A DNA stretch of 13,053 nt from UBA3263 sp964549975 (GCA_964549975.1 CAZJWM010000058.1:1-13053); one strand, 5' to 3'. Shown: positions 1-7,326, counted from the first letter of the stretch. The notes: generated by a model not told the origin, from the sequence alone. A program made the numbers and translations.

Positions 1-2491
1 TGGCGTTGACGGTGATTTTCTTGCCGTAGTTGCCGGGGTTGTCCACCAGGTTCAGAGCCGAGCGGATGGTGCCGCTGGGCAGCTGCACAGGCACGCAGTT
101 GTCGGGGTTCACTTCCAGAGGCGAGTCGGCCAGCAGGAAGTTGGTGGCCACGGTCGATGAGGAGTCGAAGTGGCAGCCGGAGGAGTAGACTTGACCTTCA
201 ACCCAGCCGACGATGTAGCCGGTGGCCCAGGCGGTGGTGCCGGGGTTGTTCAGGGCCAGCACGGAGGCGATGGTGTAGGGGTCGCTCTGGGTGCCGGTCT
301 GGCTCACGGTGGTGGTCGACGACGAGTTGTTGTCGTCGGAGCTTGCGCCGTCGAGTTCATATTGGGTGACGGTCTTCACGCCGGTGGTCTGCAGGTAGCT
401 CGACAGGGAGCCGTAGACTTTCACATATTTGCCCAGGTTGCCGGGGTTGTCTTGCAGGTTCAGCGCGGTGCGCACTGTGCCGTAGGGAAGCTGCACGGCA
501 ATGTAGTTGGTGGCGTCGGTGGGGCTGTCGGCAATGAGGATGTTGGCGGCATAGTTGAAGGGCGCGGAGGTTTCAACGGCGTAGTTGTTGTCGGGGTTGA
601 TCACGCCAACGATGTAGCCGCCCACCCATGCTTCGGTGCCGGGGTTGCCGAGGCCTTTCACGGCAGCCACGTTGTAGGGGTCGGTTTGAGAGCCGGAGCC
701 GCTACCGGTGGAGGGGGTGACGGTCGAGGAGTTGTCGTCGGAGCTTGAGCCGTCGAGTTTGTAGTTGGTGACGCTCTTGATGCCGATGGTGCCGAAATAT
801 TTCTCGAGCGAGCCGTAGAGCTGCACTTGTTTGCCCAGGTTGCCGGGGTTGTCCATCAGGTTGAGGGCCGTGCGAGGCGTGGTCTGAGCGGAGAGCTGAA
901 CGGGGATACACTTGGTGGGATCGGTTTCGGAGGCATCGGCGGCAATGAGCACGTTGCTGGCCGAGGTGGCCGAGGCGTTGAAGTGGCAGCCTGAGGAGTA
1001 GACTTGACCTTCAACCCAGCCGACGATGTAGCCGGTGACCCACGAGGTGGTGCCGGGGTTGTTCAGAGAGAGCACTTGGGTGACGGAATAGGGGCTGTCT
1101 TCGGAGCCGTCGCCGATGACGGTGCCGCCGCCGATTTCCACGCCGTCGATGTAGCTATCGTCGCCGGTGCCTTGGAAGCCGGTCACGCCGGGGCAGCTGA
1201 GCACTTGGGTGGCGGTGCCCTTCACGGCGGCAAATTTACCGAGGTTGGCGGGATTGTCGGCGAGGTTGCCCTTTTCGAAGAGTTGCGAGCCTTCGGGCAG
1301 ACGGATGATCATACACTTGGTGTAGTCGCGGCAGGTGGCGTCGTCGGCCAGCACCAGGGTGTTGTCCATCACGAAGGGTGCACTCCAGGTGATGTCTGAG
1401 TTGGAGGTCACGGAGGTGACTTCGGGAGCCACGGTGCCCACAATGTAGCCGCCAAACCAGCCGTTGGTGCCGGAGTTGGCTGCGGCAAAGCTGATGCATT
1501 GAGCCACGGTGTAGGGGCTGTCTTTGGTGCCCTCCTGCGTGGGATTGCCCACGTTCATGCAGCCGGCGGTGTCGAGCAGCAGCAGTTGCGGGGTGGAGTT
1601 ATAGTAGCTGATGATACCCACAATGTCGAAGCGACCGGCCGGCAGGGTCTGCGACCAGAAGTCGGCATAGCCGGAGTTGTAGACCATCAGTTCGTTGCCG
1701 TTGTCGTCGGTGACGTAGCGCTTGGTGGTGACTTCTTTTTCGGCAAAGGTGGCCTGACCGCCTTCGGTGAACCACACGTTGTTGATTCTCACCAGACGGC
1801 TCTGCCATTTGATTTTGCCGGCGGGGGTGCCGAAGTTGTTCACCAGATCGCCGATGTTGGCCACCACGGTGGTGTCCGACGAGGCCAGGTTGCAGTGGGC
1901 GGTGCCGTCGGCGTCAACGGTGTAGGCCGAGCCGTTCTTTTCGGCATATTCTTGGAAGAAGTTGAGGTTCATGCGCCCGGTTTGCCAGCCATAGGAGGTG
2001 GTGTATTCGGGGCGTCCGAGCATCATCAACTCGGCATATTTGCCGATGAAGCGGCCGTCGAGGCTCAACACCACTTCCTGGCCGCGCGAATAGTAGGCAT
2101 AGAGGCCGCTATGGTCGATGGAGATGGCTATGGCGGCGGTTTCGTCTTGGATGACGAGCACTTTGTAGAGGTTGCCGGTGTAGTCGGAGCTGATCACGCG
2201 ACCTTTCACCACGATGGGGTCGCCGATTTGACGGCTTGCCGTGGGGGTGATGCCGGCTGAAATCAGGGTCTGTTGCTGGGCCTCGGTGTAGGGCGTGATG
2301 GTGTCGCAGAAGTTGGTGTCGTCACGCCAATACATGGTTTTGAGTTCGAGGATGGTGGTGTTTGCCGTGGCCGTGGCATGATAGACGGTGGTGTCGATGC
2401 CGGGCTCGTCGAAGTCGTCCTGGCAGGCGGTGAAGCCGGTGGCCAGTAGGAGCAGCGACGCCAGTGAGGCTATATATTTTTTGAGTTTCAT
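1..2491 (-). CDS. DUF5689 lipoprotein with at least four tandem DUF6359 repeats (C-terminus outside window)
   Basis: The reading frame is open to the left edge, giving 830 codons and no stop. The start ATG at 2491 begins a lipoprotein signal peptide ending FTAC, with lipidated Cys23. The acidic QDDFDE that follows resembles the surface-export signal of Bacteroidetes lipoproteins. Residues about 45-310 are DUF5689-like (YWRDD, VVKGRV, GNLYKVLVIQD, GQEVVLSL, IGKY). Four DUF6359-like repeats follow, at about 320-455, 460-595, 598-730 and 733 to the edge. Each has DPY/SPY near its start, GYIVG about 20 residues later, a PVQL-type strand and DNPGNLGK. Ser/Asp-rich linkers (SSDDN) separate the last three. 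It is the third gene of the receptor operon, 28 bp after the previous stop, without its own visible promoter. I infer a cell-surface binding partner of the TonB receptor; the ligand is unknown. Domain assignment is fairly sure, function is not. Confidence 0.88.
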   Translation of the reverse strand, partial: MKLKKYIASLASLLLLATGFTACQDDFDEPGIDTTVYHATATANTTILELKTMYWRDDTNFCDTITPYTEAQQQTLISAGITPTASRQIGDPIVVKGRVISSDYTGNLYKVLVIQDETAAIAISIDHSGLYAYYSRGQEVVLSLDGRFIGKYAELMMLGRPEYTTSYGWQTGRMNLNFFQEYAEKNGSAYTVDADGTAHCNLASSDTTVVANIGDLVNNFGTPAGKIKWQSRLVRINNVWFTEGGQATFAEKEVTTKRYVTDDNGNELMVYNSGYADFWSQTLPAGRFDIVGIISYYNSTPQLLLLDTAGCMNVGNPTQEGTKDSPYTVAQCISFAAANSGTNGWFGGYIVGTVAPEVTSVTSNSDITWSAPFVMDNTLVLADDATCRDYTKCMIIRLPEGSQLFEKGNLADNPANLGKFAAVKGTATQVLSCPGVTGFQGTGDDSYIDGVEIGGGTVIGDGSEDSPYSVTQVLSLNNPGTTSWVTGYIVGWVEGQVYSSGCHFNASATSASNVLIAADASETDPTKCIPVQLSAQTTPRTALNLMDNPGNLGKQVQLYGSLEKYFGTIGIKSVTNYKLDGSSSDDNSSTVTPSTGSGSGSQTDPYNVAAVKGLGNPGTEAWVGGYIVGVINPDNNYAVETSAPFNYAANILIADSPTDATNYIAVQLPYGTVRTALNLQDNPGNLGKYVKVYGSLSSYLQTTGVKTVTQYELDGASSDDNNSSSTTTVSQTGTQSDPYTIASVLALNNPGTTAWATGYIVGWVEGQVYSSGCHFDSSSTVATNFLLADSPLEVNPDNCVPVQLPSGTIRSALNLVDNPGNYGKKITVNA
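167..253. repeat. DNA repeat copy A inside DUF6359 repeat 4
   Basis: This 87-bp block matches 980-1066 at 83 of 87 positions by hand comparison, including 45 identical bases in a row (180-224 against 993-1037). The offset is 813 bp, exactly 271 codons. It encodes the turn around GYIVGWVEGQVYSSGCHF. The intervening repeat 3 does not carry this sequence. Confidence 0.9.
980..1066. repeat. DNA repeat copy B inside DUF6359 repeat 2
   Basis: This is the partner of 167-253, with four mismatches in 87 bp and the same reading frame. The pattern fits duplication of a two-domain unit, or gene conversion between repeats 2 and 4 that skips repeat 3. Confidence 0.9.
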
Positions 2492-2519
2492 ATAACTTAT
2501 ATGCTAATATATAATGTGT

Positions 2520-3941
2520 TTACTTCACAATCACGTTGTCCAGGCAGTAGGTGCGGAACTTGCTTTGCGAGCTCGATGCCTGATAGCGGAAACCGATGTA
2601 GACCACGCCGGAGAAGGCTGCGAGGCTCACGTCGCCGGAGTCTTCAAAGCCGCTGTAGGAGGCGGTGCCGCTGTCGCTGGCCACGTTGGCGGTCAGCTCG
2701 GTGGCTGTGGCGGTGGTGGGGTCGGCCGAGGTGAGCACGTAGACTTTGAGGGTGTCGTCGCCGTTGGTGCTGTAGCCCACCTGGGTTTGGAATGTGAGAA
2801 TCTTCTCGGCCAGGCCGTCTACGTTGATGGCCGGGGTGATGAGCCATGAATCATAGCCTTCGGTGGAGGTGCCTTTGTAGCCGGTCACTGCGGCATAGGT
2901 GTTGTCGCTGTAGGTGGCGGTATACCAGGGCTTGGCGCCCACGGTGGCAATGTTCACCCAGTCGTCGGGGGTGGCCGAGAGGCCTTCGAAGTCTACCGAC
3001 AGCGAGGTGAGGCCGTCAACGGTGGGAGTGACGGGTTCTTCGGGGGTCACTTCGGTGTTGTCGTCATCGGAGCCGGTGTTGTCAGCGTCGCTGTCGTAGA
3101 AGGTGATGTAGGAGGTGTCGGTGATCCAGAGCTGCCATTCGGCGGCGTTGCTGCGGCGCTTGTTGACAATCACGCCGCGAATTGAGCACTTGCCCGAGGG
3201 CACGCGGTCGCCGGCAAAGGTGGCATAGGAGCTGATGGGAAGCACGATGGTGTTGCCCTTCGAGTCGGTGACGTTGTGATAGGTGGTGGTGCCGTCGGCA
3301 TAGGCCGATCCGCTGCCGGAGATGGTCACGCTGTCGAGCTGCACGTAGCGGTTGCTCCAGAGGATCACGTCGTTGTCCGATGTGGCGGCTTGGATGGTGG
3401 CGATGTCGGTGTGGGTCACCACGAGCTTATCTTCGTTGGGCAGACCGTTGATTTGGGCGTGGGCTTCGAAGTCGCTCAAGTCCATGCGGCCGGCTTCCCA
3501 CACGCTCTGCGAGGCATACCATTCAGGCTTGCCAATGAGCAGTTCGCCGTTATATTTGCCAAGGTTCAGGCCGGTCATGTCGAGAATCACCTCTTGGCCT
3601 ACGTGGTAGGTGGAGTTGATCGACGAGGCGTCTATGCTCACACCAATGCCGTTGCCTTCGGTGTCTTGCAGATAGAGATATTTGTAGATGTTGCCGGCGG
3701 CGTCGGTGCCGGTCACACGGGCGCGGACGTAGACGTTTTGATAGTCTTCGGTCAGGCCGATGGTGTCGATATAGTTGCGGTCAGAGCTCCAATATTTGGT
3801 CTTCACGTCGAGGAAGTTGCTGTTGACCAGCGAGGCGTTGGCGGCTTCGGGCACAATCATGGGCGGCAGCTCGGGGTCTTCGCTGCAGGAGGCCACGATG
3901 GCGCCAAGGGCCATTGCCGGGAGAAGTTTATAGAGATTCAT
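2520..3941 (-). CDS. DUF5689 / choice-of-anchor J lipoprotein
   Basis: A complete protein of 473 residues. The lipobox VASC places the lipidated Cys at position 19, followed by SEDPELPP. Residues about 45-280 are DUF5689-like, with YWSSDRNYIDTI, VRARV, GNIYKYLYLQD, GQEVILDM, LGKY and LIGKPE. An acidic Pro/Thr linker (about 282-309, DSDADNTGSDDDN then EEPVTPT) joins a C-terminal beta-sandwich (about 316-473) of the choice-of-anchor J / cleaved-adhesin type: DDW, YDSWLITPAINV, VYIGFRYQ and a final LDNVIVK. Those modules usually bind carbohydrate or protein surfaces. The gene starts 30 bp after the receptor stop and ends 28 bp before the next lipoprotein, so it is mid-operon. No Shine-Dalgarno is visible, as is usual in this phylum. 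Its N-terminal half is paralogous to that of the downstream gene. Substrate unknown. Confidence 0.92.
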   Translation of the reverse strand: MNLYKLLPAMALGAIVASCSEDPELPPMIVPEAANASLVNSNFLDVKTKYWSSDRNYIDTIGLTEDYQNVYVRARVTGTDAAGNIYKYLYLQDTEGNGIGVSIDASSINSTYHVGQEVILDMTGLNLGKYNGELLIGKPEWYASQSVWEAGRMDLSDFEAHAQINGLPNEDKLVVTHTDIATIQAATSDNDVILWSNRYVQLDSVTISGSGSAYADGTTTYHNVTDSKGNTIVLPISSYATFAGDRVPSGKCSIRGVIVNKRRSNAAEWQLWITDTSYITFYDSDADNTGSDDDNTEVTPEEPVTPTVDGLTSLSVDFEGLSATPDDWVNIATVGAKPWYTATYSDNTYAAVTGYKGTSTEGYDSWLITPAINVDGLAEKILTFQTQVGYSTNGDDTLKVYVLTSADPTTATATELTANVASDSGTASYSGFEDSGDVSLAAFSGVVYIGFRYQASSSQSKFRTYCLDNVIVK

Positions 3942-3971
3942 AATCGGGTTTGCTGATTTGATTAGATGAAA

Positions 3972-6734
3972 TTAGAAACGTATGCCGGCAGTGAACGACA
4001 GACGGAAGCCTTGGGCGTAGGTGTATTTGTTGGGGAACTTCGTGGTGGTGAAGTTGGTGGTGTCCATACGGCCCTGCTGATAACCCGACATTTGGATATT
4101 CTTGTTGTTGAGAATGTTGTTGAGGTTAAGGTTGAGGTTGATGGTCACTTTGCGGTTGAGGTAGATCGACTTACCCACGGAGGCATTGAGCACAAAGGCG
4201 TCTTTCAGACGCTGCTGCTCGGCCAGCTCGGCAATCTTGGCGGAGAGGGCTTCTTCGGAGGGGAAGGTCTGCCAGAGGTCGGGCATGGCTTCGTGGCGCA
4301 CGTAGGCCAGCGACACGTAGGAGTGGCTCATGAAGGTGCCGTTCACGTTGAAATACCATCCGTGGGGTGCGGCCCAGTCGATGCCCAGGTTGGCTGCGTG
4401 TTCGGGGGTGCCGCTCACGTGGTAGTTCTTGAGGTAGACGGTCTGGGTGGTGTCGGGCAGGGTGCCGTTGTCGTAGGTGCGGGTGCCCAGAGGATTGTTT
4501 TTGTAGCGATAGTCGGCCAGGGTTCCGGCAAAGGAGATGGTCACCGAGGGGGTGACTTTCAGAGCCATACCGATTTCGATGCCTTTATAGGTCTTGCGCA
4601 CACCGGTGAGGGTGTAGTTCATATAGGAGCCGAAGATGTCGTCGAAGAACGAGGAGCGTTCGGTGCCGTTGTCCACGTCGGTGTAGAAGCCGGTGATGGT
4701 GCCGCGGAATTGACGATAGTTCCAGATGTAGCTGAGGTCCACTGAGGCCACGCGCTCGGAGGTGAGGCCGGAGGCCAAGCCGTCGCTATAGCGGGGTGCG
4801 GAGTAGGCGCGGTCGAGAAGCGGGGCGCGAGTGCCATATTCGCCGTTGATGGCAAAGAAGTTGCGGCCGTCTATTTTATATGTGGCGCCGGCCTTGATGG
4901 CGGCGTTGTCAAAGCTGTGGCCTTGGCCTTTGCCGTAGGAGGTGGTCAGGTAGCGACCGTTCTGCATGTGACCGTAGCGGTAGAAGCCGGTGTGGCTCAT
5001 CTGCAGGGCGTAGTTCACGTCCCAGTGGGCGGTGTTGATGGTGTTTTGCAACCATGCGCCGGCCTTGATGACGTTCAGGTCATACCAGTAGTCAATCTTG
5101 TCGCCAACGTAGCGCTTCACGTCTTTGTTGAGCACGTCGTTGTAGGCAATGTCGGGGTTCTCGGGGTAGTTGCCTTCGGTGTACATGTCTTTGTCATACA
5201 TGAACTCGGCGCCGAGAAGGTCGCGGATGGTCTTGTAGTAGGAGGCTTTGGTGTAGTTCACGCTCACGCCGCCTTGCAGGCTGAAGGCCGAGGTGAAGCG
5301 ATGGTTGAGCGTGGAGCTGAGGATGAGGTTGATTTGGTTGGAGTGGTTGTCCTCCAGATAGTATGTGGCCGAACGCTGGTTGTCTTTGTTGGCGGGATCG
5401 GCGTTATAGAGGTTGTTGGCGTAGTTGGCGGCATAGAGGTTGCTCCAGTTGATTTGGCTCACGCTCTGGTCGTTTTGCCAGAGGTCGGTGAGCAGGTCGG
5501 CGGTGGAGGCGTCGCTCGATGCATAGTAGGAGGGGAGGTTGCGATAGTAGTTTGGCATGGGGTTGCTCACGTTGTAGTAGCCCAGACGGCTCTTGGAGTA
5601 GTTGACGGAGCGGAAGGCCAGACCGGTGTTGAGTTTGGTGTTGCGCGAGGGCTGATAGAGCCAGTTGAGCAGCACGGTGGGGTTGAAGGTTTCCACGATG
5701 GCTGCGGAGCGCTTTTTGCCGTCTTGCCAGCCCCAGTTGGGGTTATAGAGGTTGTCGCCGGTGAGCTCACGTTCTTCGTCGGTGGAGGCGCTGCCGGTGG
5801 CGCGCTGGGTCAGGTCGGAGAAGGCGGTGAGCGACAGGGTGTTGGCCTGGTTCAACACTTTGGCCACGGAGAGGAACAGGCCGCCGGAGTTGTAGAAGGT
5901 GCCGGGGATGTAGCCTTCGTCGGCATAGCGGCCGATGCCGCCAACGGTCACGGCCCAGCCGTGTTTGTTCAGACCGGTGGAGTAGAGGGCCATGGCGCGG
6001 AGCCAGTAGCTGGAGTTGGTGTAGGCCACGGAGCCGTAGAAGCCGGGGGCATAGTCGGTGGCCACGGTGTTGATGTCGGTCGAAGAACCGAGATCGCCGA
6101 AGGTGCTGGAGCTGGGTGCCAGGCCCACGGCCACGGTCTTGTTGCGGAAGGCACGATTCAGGCCGGCCAGGCTGGAGTAGTTAAACTGGCCGCGGCAGAG
6201 GTCGTTGAGGGCGATGCCGTTGATGGAGGTCTGCTCGTAGCTGCGGTCGTAGCCACGCATGCGGAAATACATCAGCGAGAAGTCGTAGTTAGATGCGTTG
6301 TAATAGATGTTGTCGCTGGCGCCGGTCAGTGCGGCAATCGACTGCGAGGATGATTCTTCGTCGTCGAGGGCTGCCTCGTCGAAGAGCAGGTCGTTCTGCT
6401 CGTCATAGTAGTCGGTGAGCAGGTCGTTGTTGGCCAGGGTGATGGTGCCGGCGTCAACGGTTTGATTGTTAAACAATTCAACGGAGCGCTCGGAGGAGCG
6501 ATAGCCGTTGGCATTTACCATAATCACTTGCTGACCGGGCTGGGCGGCCACAATCAGGAAGTCGCCCGACAGGCCGGTCACCACCTTGGTTCCCGCTGCC
6601 GACAGCGTCACGGAGGCACCGCTAATGGGAGCACCCGTGTAGGCGTCAACCACCTTACCGCTCACGGAGGCTTTCTGGGCCAACGCGGGCATCACAGTGG
6701 CGAGCACAAGTAATAGTAATAGTTTGACTCTCAT
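3972..6734 (-). CDS. TonB-dependent outer-membrane receptor with carboxypeptidase-regulatory-like N-domain
   Basis: A complete protein of 920 residues. A SPase I signal peptide ends ALA|Q at 19/20. Residues about 22-101 form a carboxypeptidase-regulatory-like beta-sandwich (SGKVVDAYTGAPISGASV). An unusually acidic segment (104-127, with DYYDEQND and DDEE) precedes the plug. The plug runs from about 130 and contains FRMRGYDRSYEQTSINGIALNDL, FGDLGSSTDIN and alternating barrel strands. The protein ends in Phe (FTAGIRF), as expected for an outer-membrane beta-barrel. It energises uptake through TonB-ExbBD. It lacks the SusC/RagA hallmarks and has no SusD neighbour; two DUF5689 lipoproteins follow instead, suggesting they act as its surface partners. 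A good -33/-7 promoter lies upstream at 6801-6832. The transported substrate cannot be read from the sequence. Confidence 0.93.
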   Translation of the reverse strand: MRVKLLLLLVLATVMPALAQKASVSGKVVDAYTGAPISGASVTLSAAGTKVVTGLSGDFLIVAAQPGQQVIMVNANGYRSSERSVELFNNQTVDAGTITLANNDLLTDYYDEQNDLLFDEAALDDEESSSQSIAALTGASDNIYYNASNYDFSLMYFRMRGYDRSYEQTSINGIALNDLCRGQFNYSSLAGLNRAFRNKTVAVGLAPSSSTFGDLGSSTDINTVATDYAPGFYGSVAYTNSSYWLRAMALYSTGLNKHGWAVTVGGIGRYADEGYIPGTFYNSGGLFLSVAKVLNQANTLSLTAFSDLTQRATGSASTDEERELTGDNLYNPNWGWQDGKKRSAAIVETFNPTVLLNWLYQPSRNTKLNTGLAFRSVNYSKSRLGYYNVSNPMPNYYRNLPSYYASSDASTADLLTDLWQNDQSVSQINWSNLYAANYANNLYNADPANKDNQRSATYYLEDNHSNQINLILSSTLNHRFTSAFSLQGGVSVNYTKASYYKTIRDLLGAEFMYDKDMYTEGNYPENPDIAYNDVLNKDVKRYVGDKIDYWYDLNVIKAGAWLQNTINTAHWDVNYALQMSHTGFYRYGHMQNGRYLTTSYGKGQGHSFDNAAIKAGATYKIDGRNFFAINGEYGTRAPLLDRAYSAPRYSDGLASGLTSERVASVDLSYIWNYRQFRGTITGFYTDVDNGTERSSFFDDIFGSYMNYTLTGVRKTYKGIEIGMALKVTPSVTISFAGTLADYRYKNNPLGTRTYDNGTLPDTTQTVYLKNYHVSGTPEHAANLGIDWAAPHGWYFNVNGTFMSHSYVSLAYVRHEAMPDLWQTFPSEEALSAKIAELAEQQRLKDAFVLNASVGKSIYLNRKVTINLNLNLNNILNNKNIQMSGYQQGRMDTTNFTTTKFPNKYTYAQGFRLSFTAGIRF

Positions 6735-6800
6735 AAATTTATGATATGTTTGTTGTTGTTTCTTGGGCTATCCGTTTGGAATAGTTCACAAAATAGCACC

Positions 6801-6832
6801 CAAAGTTAACTAATTCTCACGAATTGTGCAAA
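6801..6832 (-). promoter_or_regulatory. Bacteroidetes -33/-7 promoter for the receptor operon
   Basis: On the minus strand, TTTG (6829-6832) is followed after exactly 20 nt by TAACTTTG (6801-6808). This is a full match to the Bacteroidetes primary-sigma consensus TTTG / TAnnTTTG with normal spacing. Transcription would begin near 6794, giving a leader of about 60 nt before the ATG at 6734. The spacer contains the dyad AATTC-N4-GAATT (6812-6825), centred in the spacer, a possible operator. Confidence 0.75.
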
Positions 6833-6918
6833 CTTTCTCAAATCTTTACGCGAGCCGCATAAAAAAGAGATTGTGCGCATGGCTGAGTGCGGGCTGTAGT
6901 AATTGGTGTATGGCATGA

Positions 6919-7099
6919 GCGCGCCGGCGGCGCGCCGTGTGTCAGGTCGGAGACCTGTTCGGTCTGAACACGGGTCGCGGCCCCTGCCGCGGCCCGTGTA
7001 GGCGTGCGTTCCGGTTGCGGCTCGGCGAGCCGCAGTGTCTTGGGCGTCACTTGCAGACGCTGCTCATCTACAGTAAGCCCTTCCCTTGAGGGGAGGGCT
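6919..7099. repeat. Cluster of seven consecutive GC-rich hairpins (interspersed-repeat-like)
   Basis: Seven inverted repeats lie in a row. H1 6919-6935: 8-bp arms GCGCGCCG, 1-nt loop. H2 6943-6957: CAGGTC, loop GGA. H3 6956-6970: TGTTC, 5-nt loop, sharing its first two bases with H2. H4 6968-6999: 13-bp arms with one T/G wobble, 6-nt loop, overlapping the end of H3. H5 7016-7034: TGCGGCTC, loop GGC. H6 7044-7060: GCGTC, 7-nt loop. H7 7076-7099: 10-bp arms with one wobble, loop TTGA. The composition is far more GC-rich than the AT-rich promoters on either side. It could be a REP-like or mobile hairpin element, or a structured RNA. No second copy is in this window. Confidence 0.7.
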
Positions 7100-7110
7100 G
7101 GGGTGAGGCC
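7076..7110. repeat. SPQPSPQGKG-type intergenic hairpin motif
   Basis: The stem AGCCCTTCCC / GGGGAGGGCT with loop TTGA is followed by GGGGTGAGGCC. Translated on the minus strand it reads SPQPSPQGKG, or LTPALPSREG in another frame. These are familiar signatures of an interspersed bacterial hairpin repeat that often produces spurious ORFs. There is no T-run after it on either strand, so it is not a good intrinsic terminator. Confidence 0.6.
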
Positions 7111-7193
7111 TCCCATGTTACTGCCTGCCACACCTTTGTAACATCTCTGTCATTCGACCAACTCGCTGATTTAACGCATTTTAGCATAAAAAT

Positions 7194-7224
7194 GGGGGGG
7201 GTGAGAAAATTTTTTTCAAAAAAA
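7194..7224. repeat. G8 homopolymer followed by A4-T7-C-A7 tract
   Basis: Eight G residues at 7194-7201 are followed by TGAG, A4 (7206-7209), T7 (7210-7216), C and A7 (7218-7224). The block ends just upstream of the -33 box at 7226. The A/T tracts resemble an UP-like element and could form a T7/A7 stem. A G8 run is prone to slipped-strand length change. Confidence 0.75.
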
Positions 7225-7225
7225 G

Positions 7226-7257
7226 TTTGCAGGAAATTCAGGAATTTCAGAACTTTG
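7226..7257 (+). promoter_or_regulatory. Bacteroidetes -33/-7 promoter for the fimbrial operon, with internal dyad
   Basis: TTTG (7226-7229) is followed after 20 nt by GAACTTTG (7250-7257), which matches TAnnTTTG except at the first base. The spacing equals that of the receptor promoter. Within the spacer is a perfect inverted repeat GAAATTC-AG-GAATTTC (7233-7248), well placed to be an operator. Transcription would begin near 7263, about 140 nt before the ATG at 7402. Confidence 0.6.
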
Positions 7258-7290
7258 TCGCCGTACAGAACACGCCAAACATGCTCTACA

Positions 7291-7326
7291 CACAATGGAT
7301 ACTCTACACTCTAAAGCTTCATTGTG
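7291..7326 (+). other. Leader hairpin in the fimbrial operon 5' region
   Basis: CACAATG (7291-7297) and CATTGTG (7320-7326) are perfect 7-bp inverted arms around a 22-nt loop. They lie in the predicted leader between the promoter and the first gene. A second weak stem, GTTCG/CGAAC (7370-7387), sits just before the start codon. The long loop makes the structure uncertain, and a protein-binding dyad is an alternative. Confidence 0.35.

Noticed and set aside
4917..6353. A 478-codon plus-strand ORF, and similar long ones at 1499-2260, 3276-3956, 3966-4745 and 170-748
   Set aside because: They are antisense shadows of the minus-strand lipoprotein and receptor genes. Their products are Val/Gly/His-rich without recognisable domains, as high-GC third positions produce.
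3972..6734. Calling the receptor SusC/RagA
   Set aside because: It lacks the SusC-type plug motifs, and the following genes are DUF5689 lipoproteins rather than SusD.
7076..7099. Intrinsic terminator
   Set aside because: The stem is good, but no T-run follows on either strand and no gene ends there.
6919..7099. CRISPR array or retron-type RNA
   Set aside because: The hairpins are all different, with no regular repeat-spacer pattern, and there is no cas or reverse transcriptase gene.
6838..7131. A 97-codon minus-strand ORF in the intergenic region
   Set aside because: It is built from the hairpin cluster and includes the LTPALPSREG repeat signature. It has no family resemblance I trust, so I treat it as a translated repeat.
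7177..7326. Invertible (recombinase-switched) fimbrial promoter
   Set aside because: I found inverted repeats near the promoter but no matching pair flanking it on both sides, and there is no invertase gene in the window.
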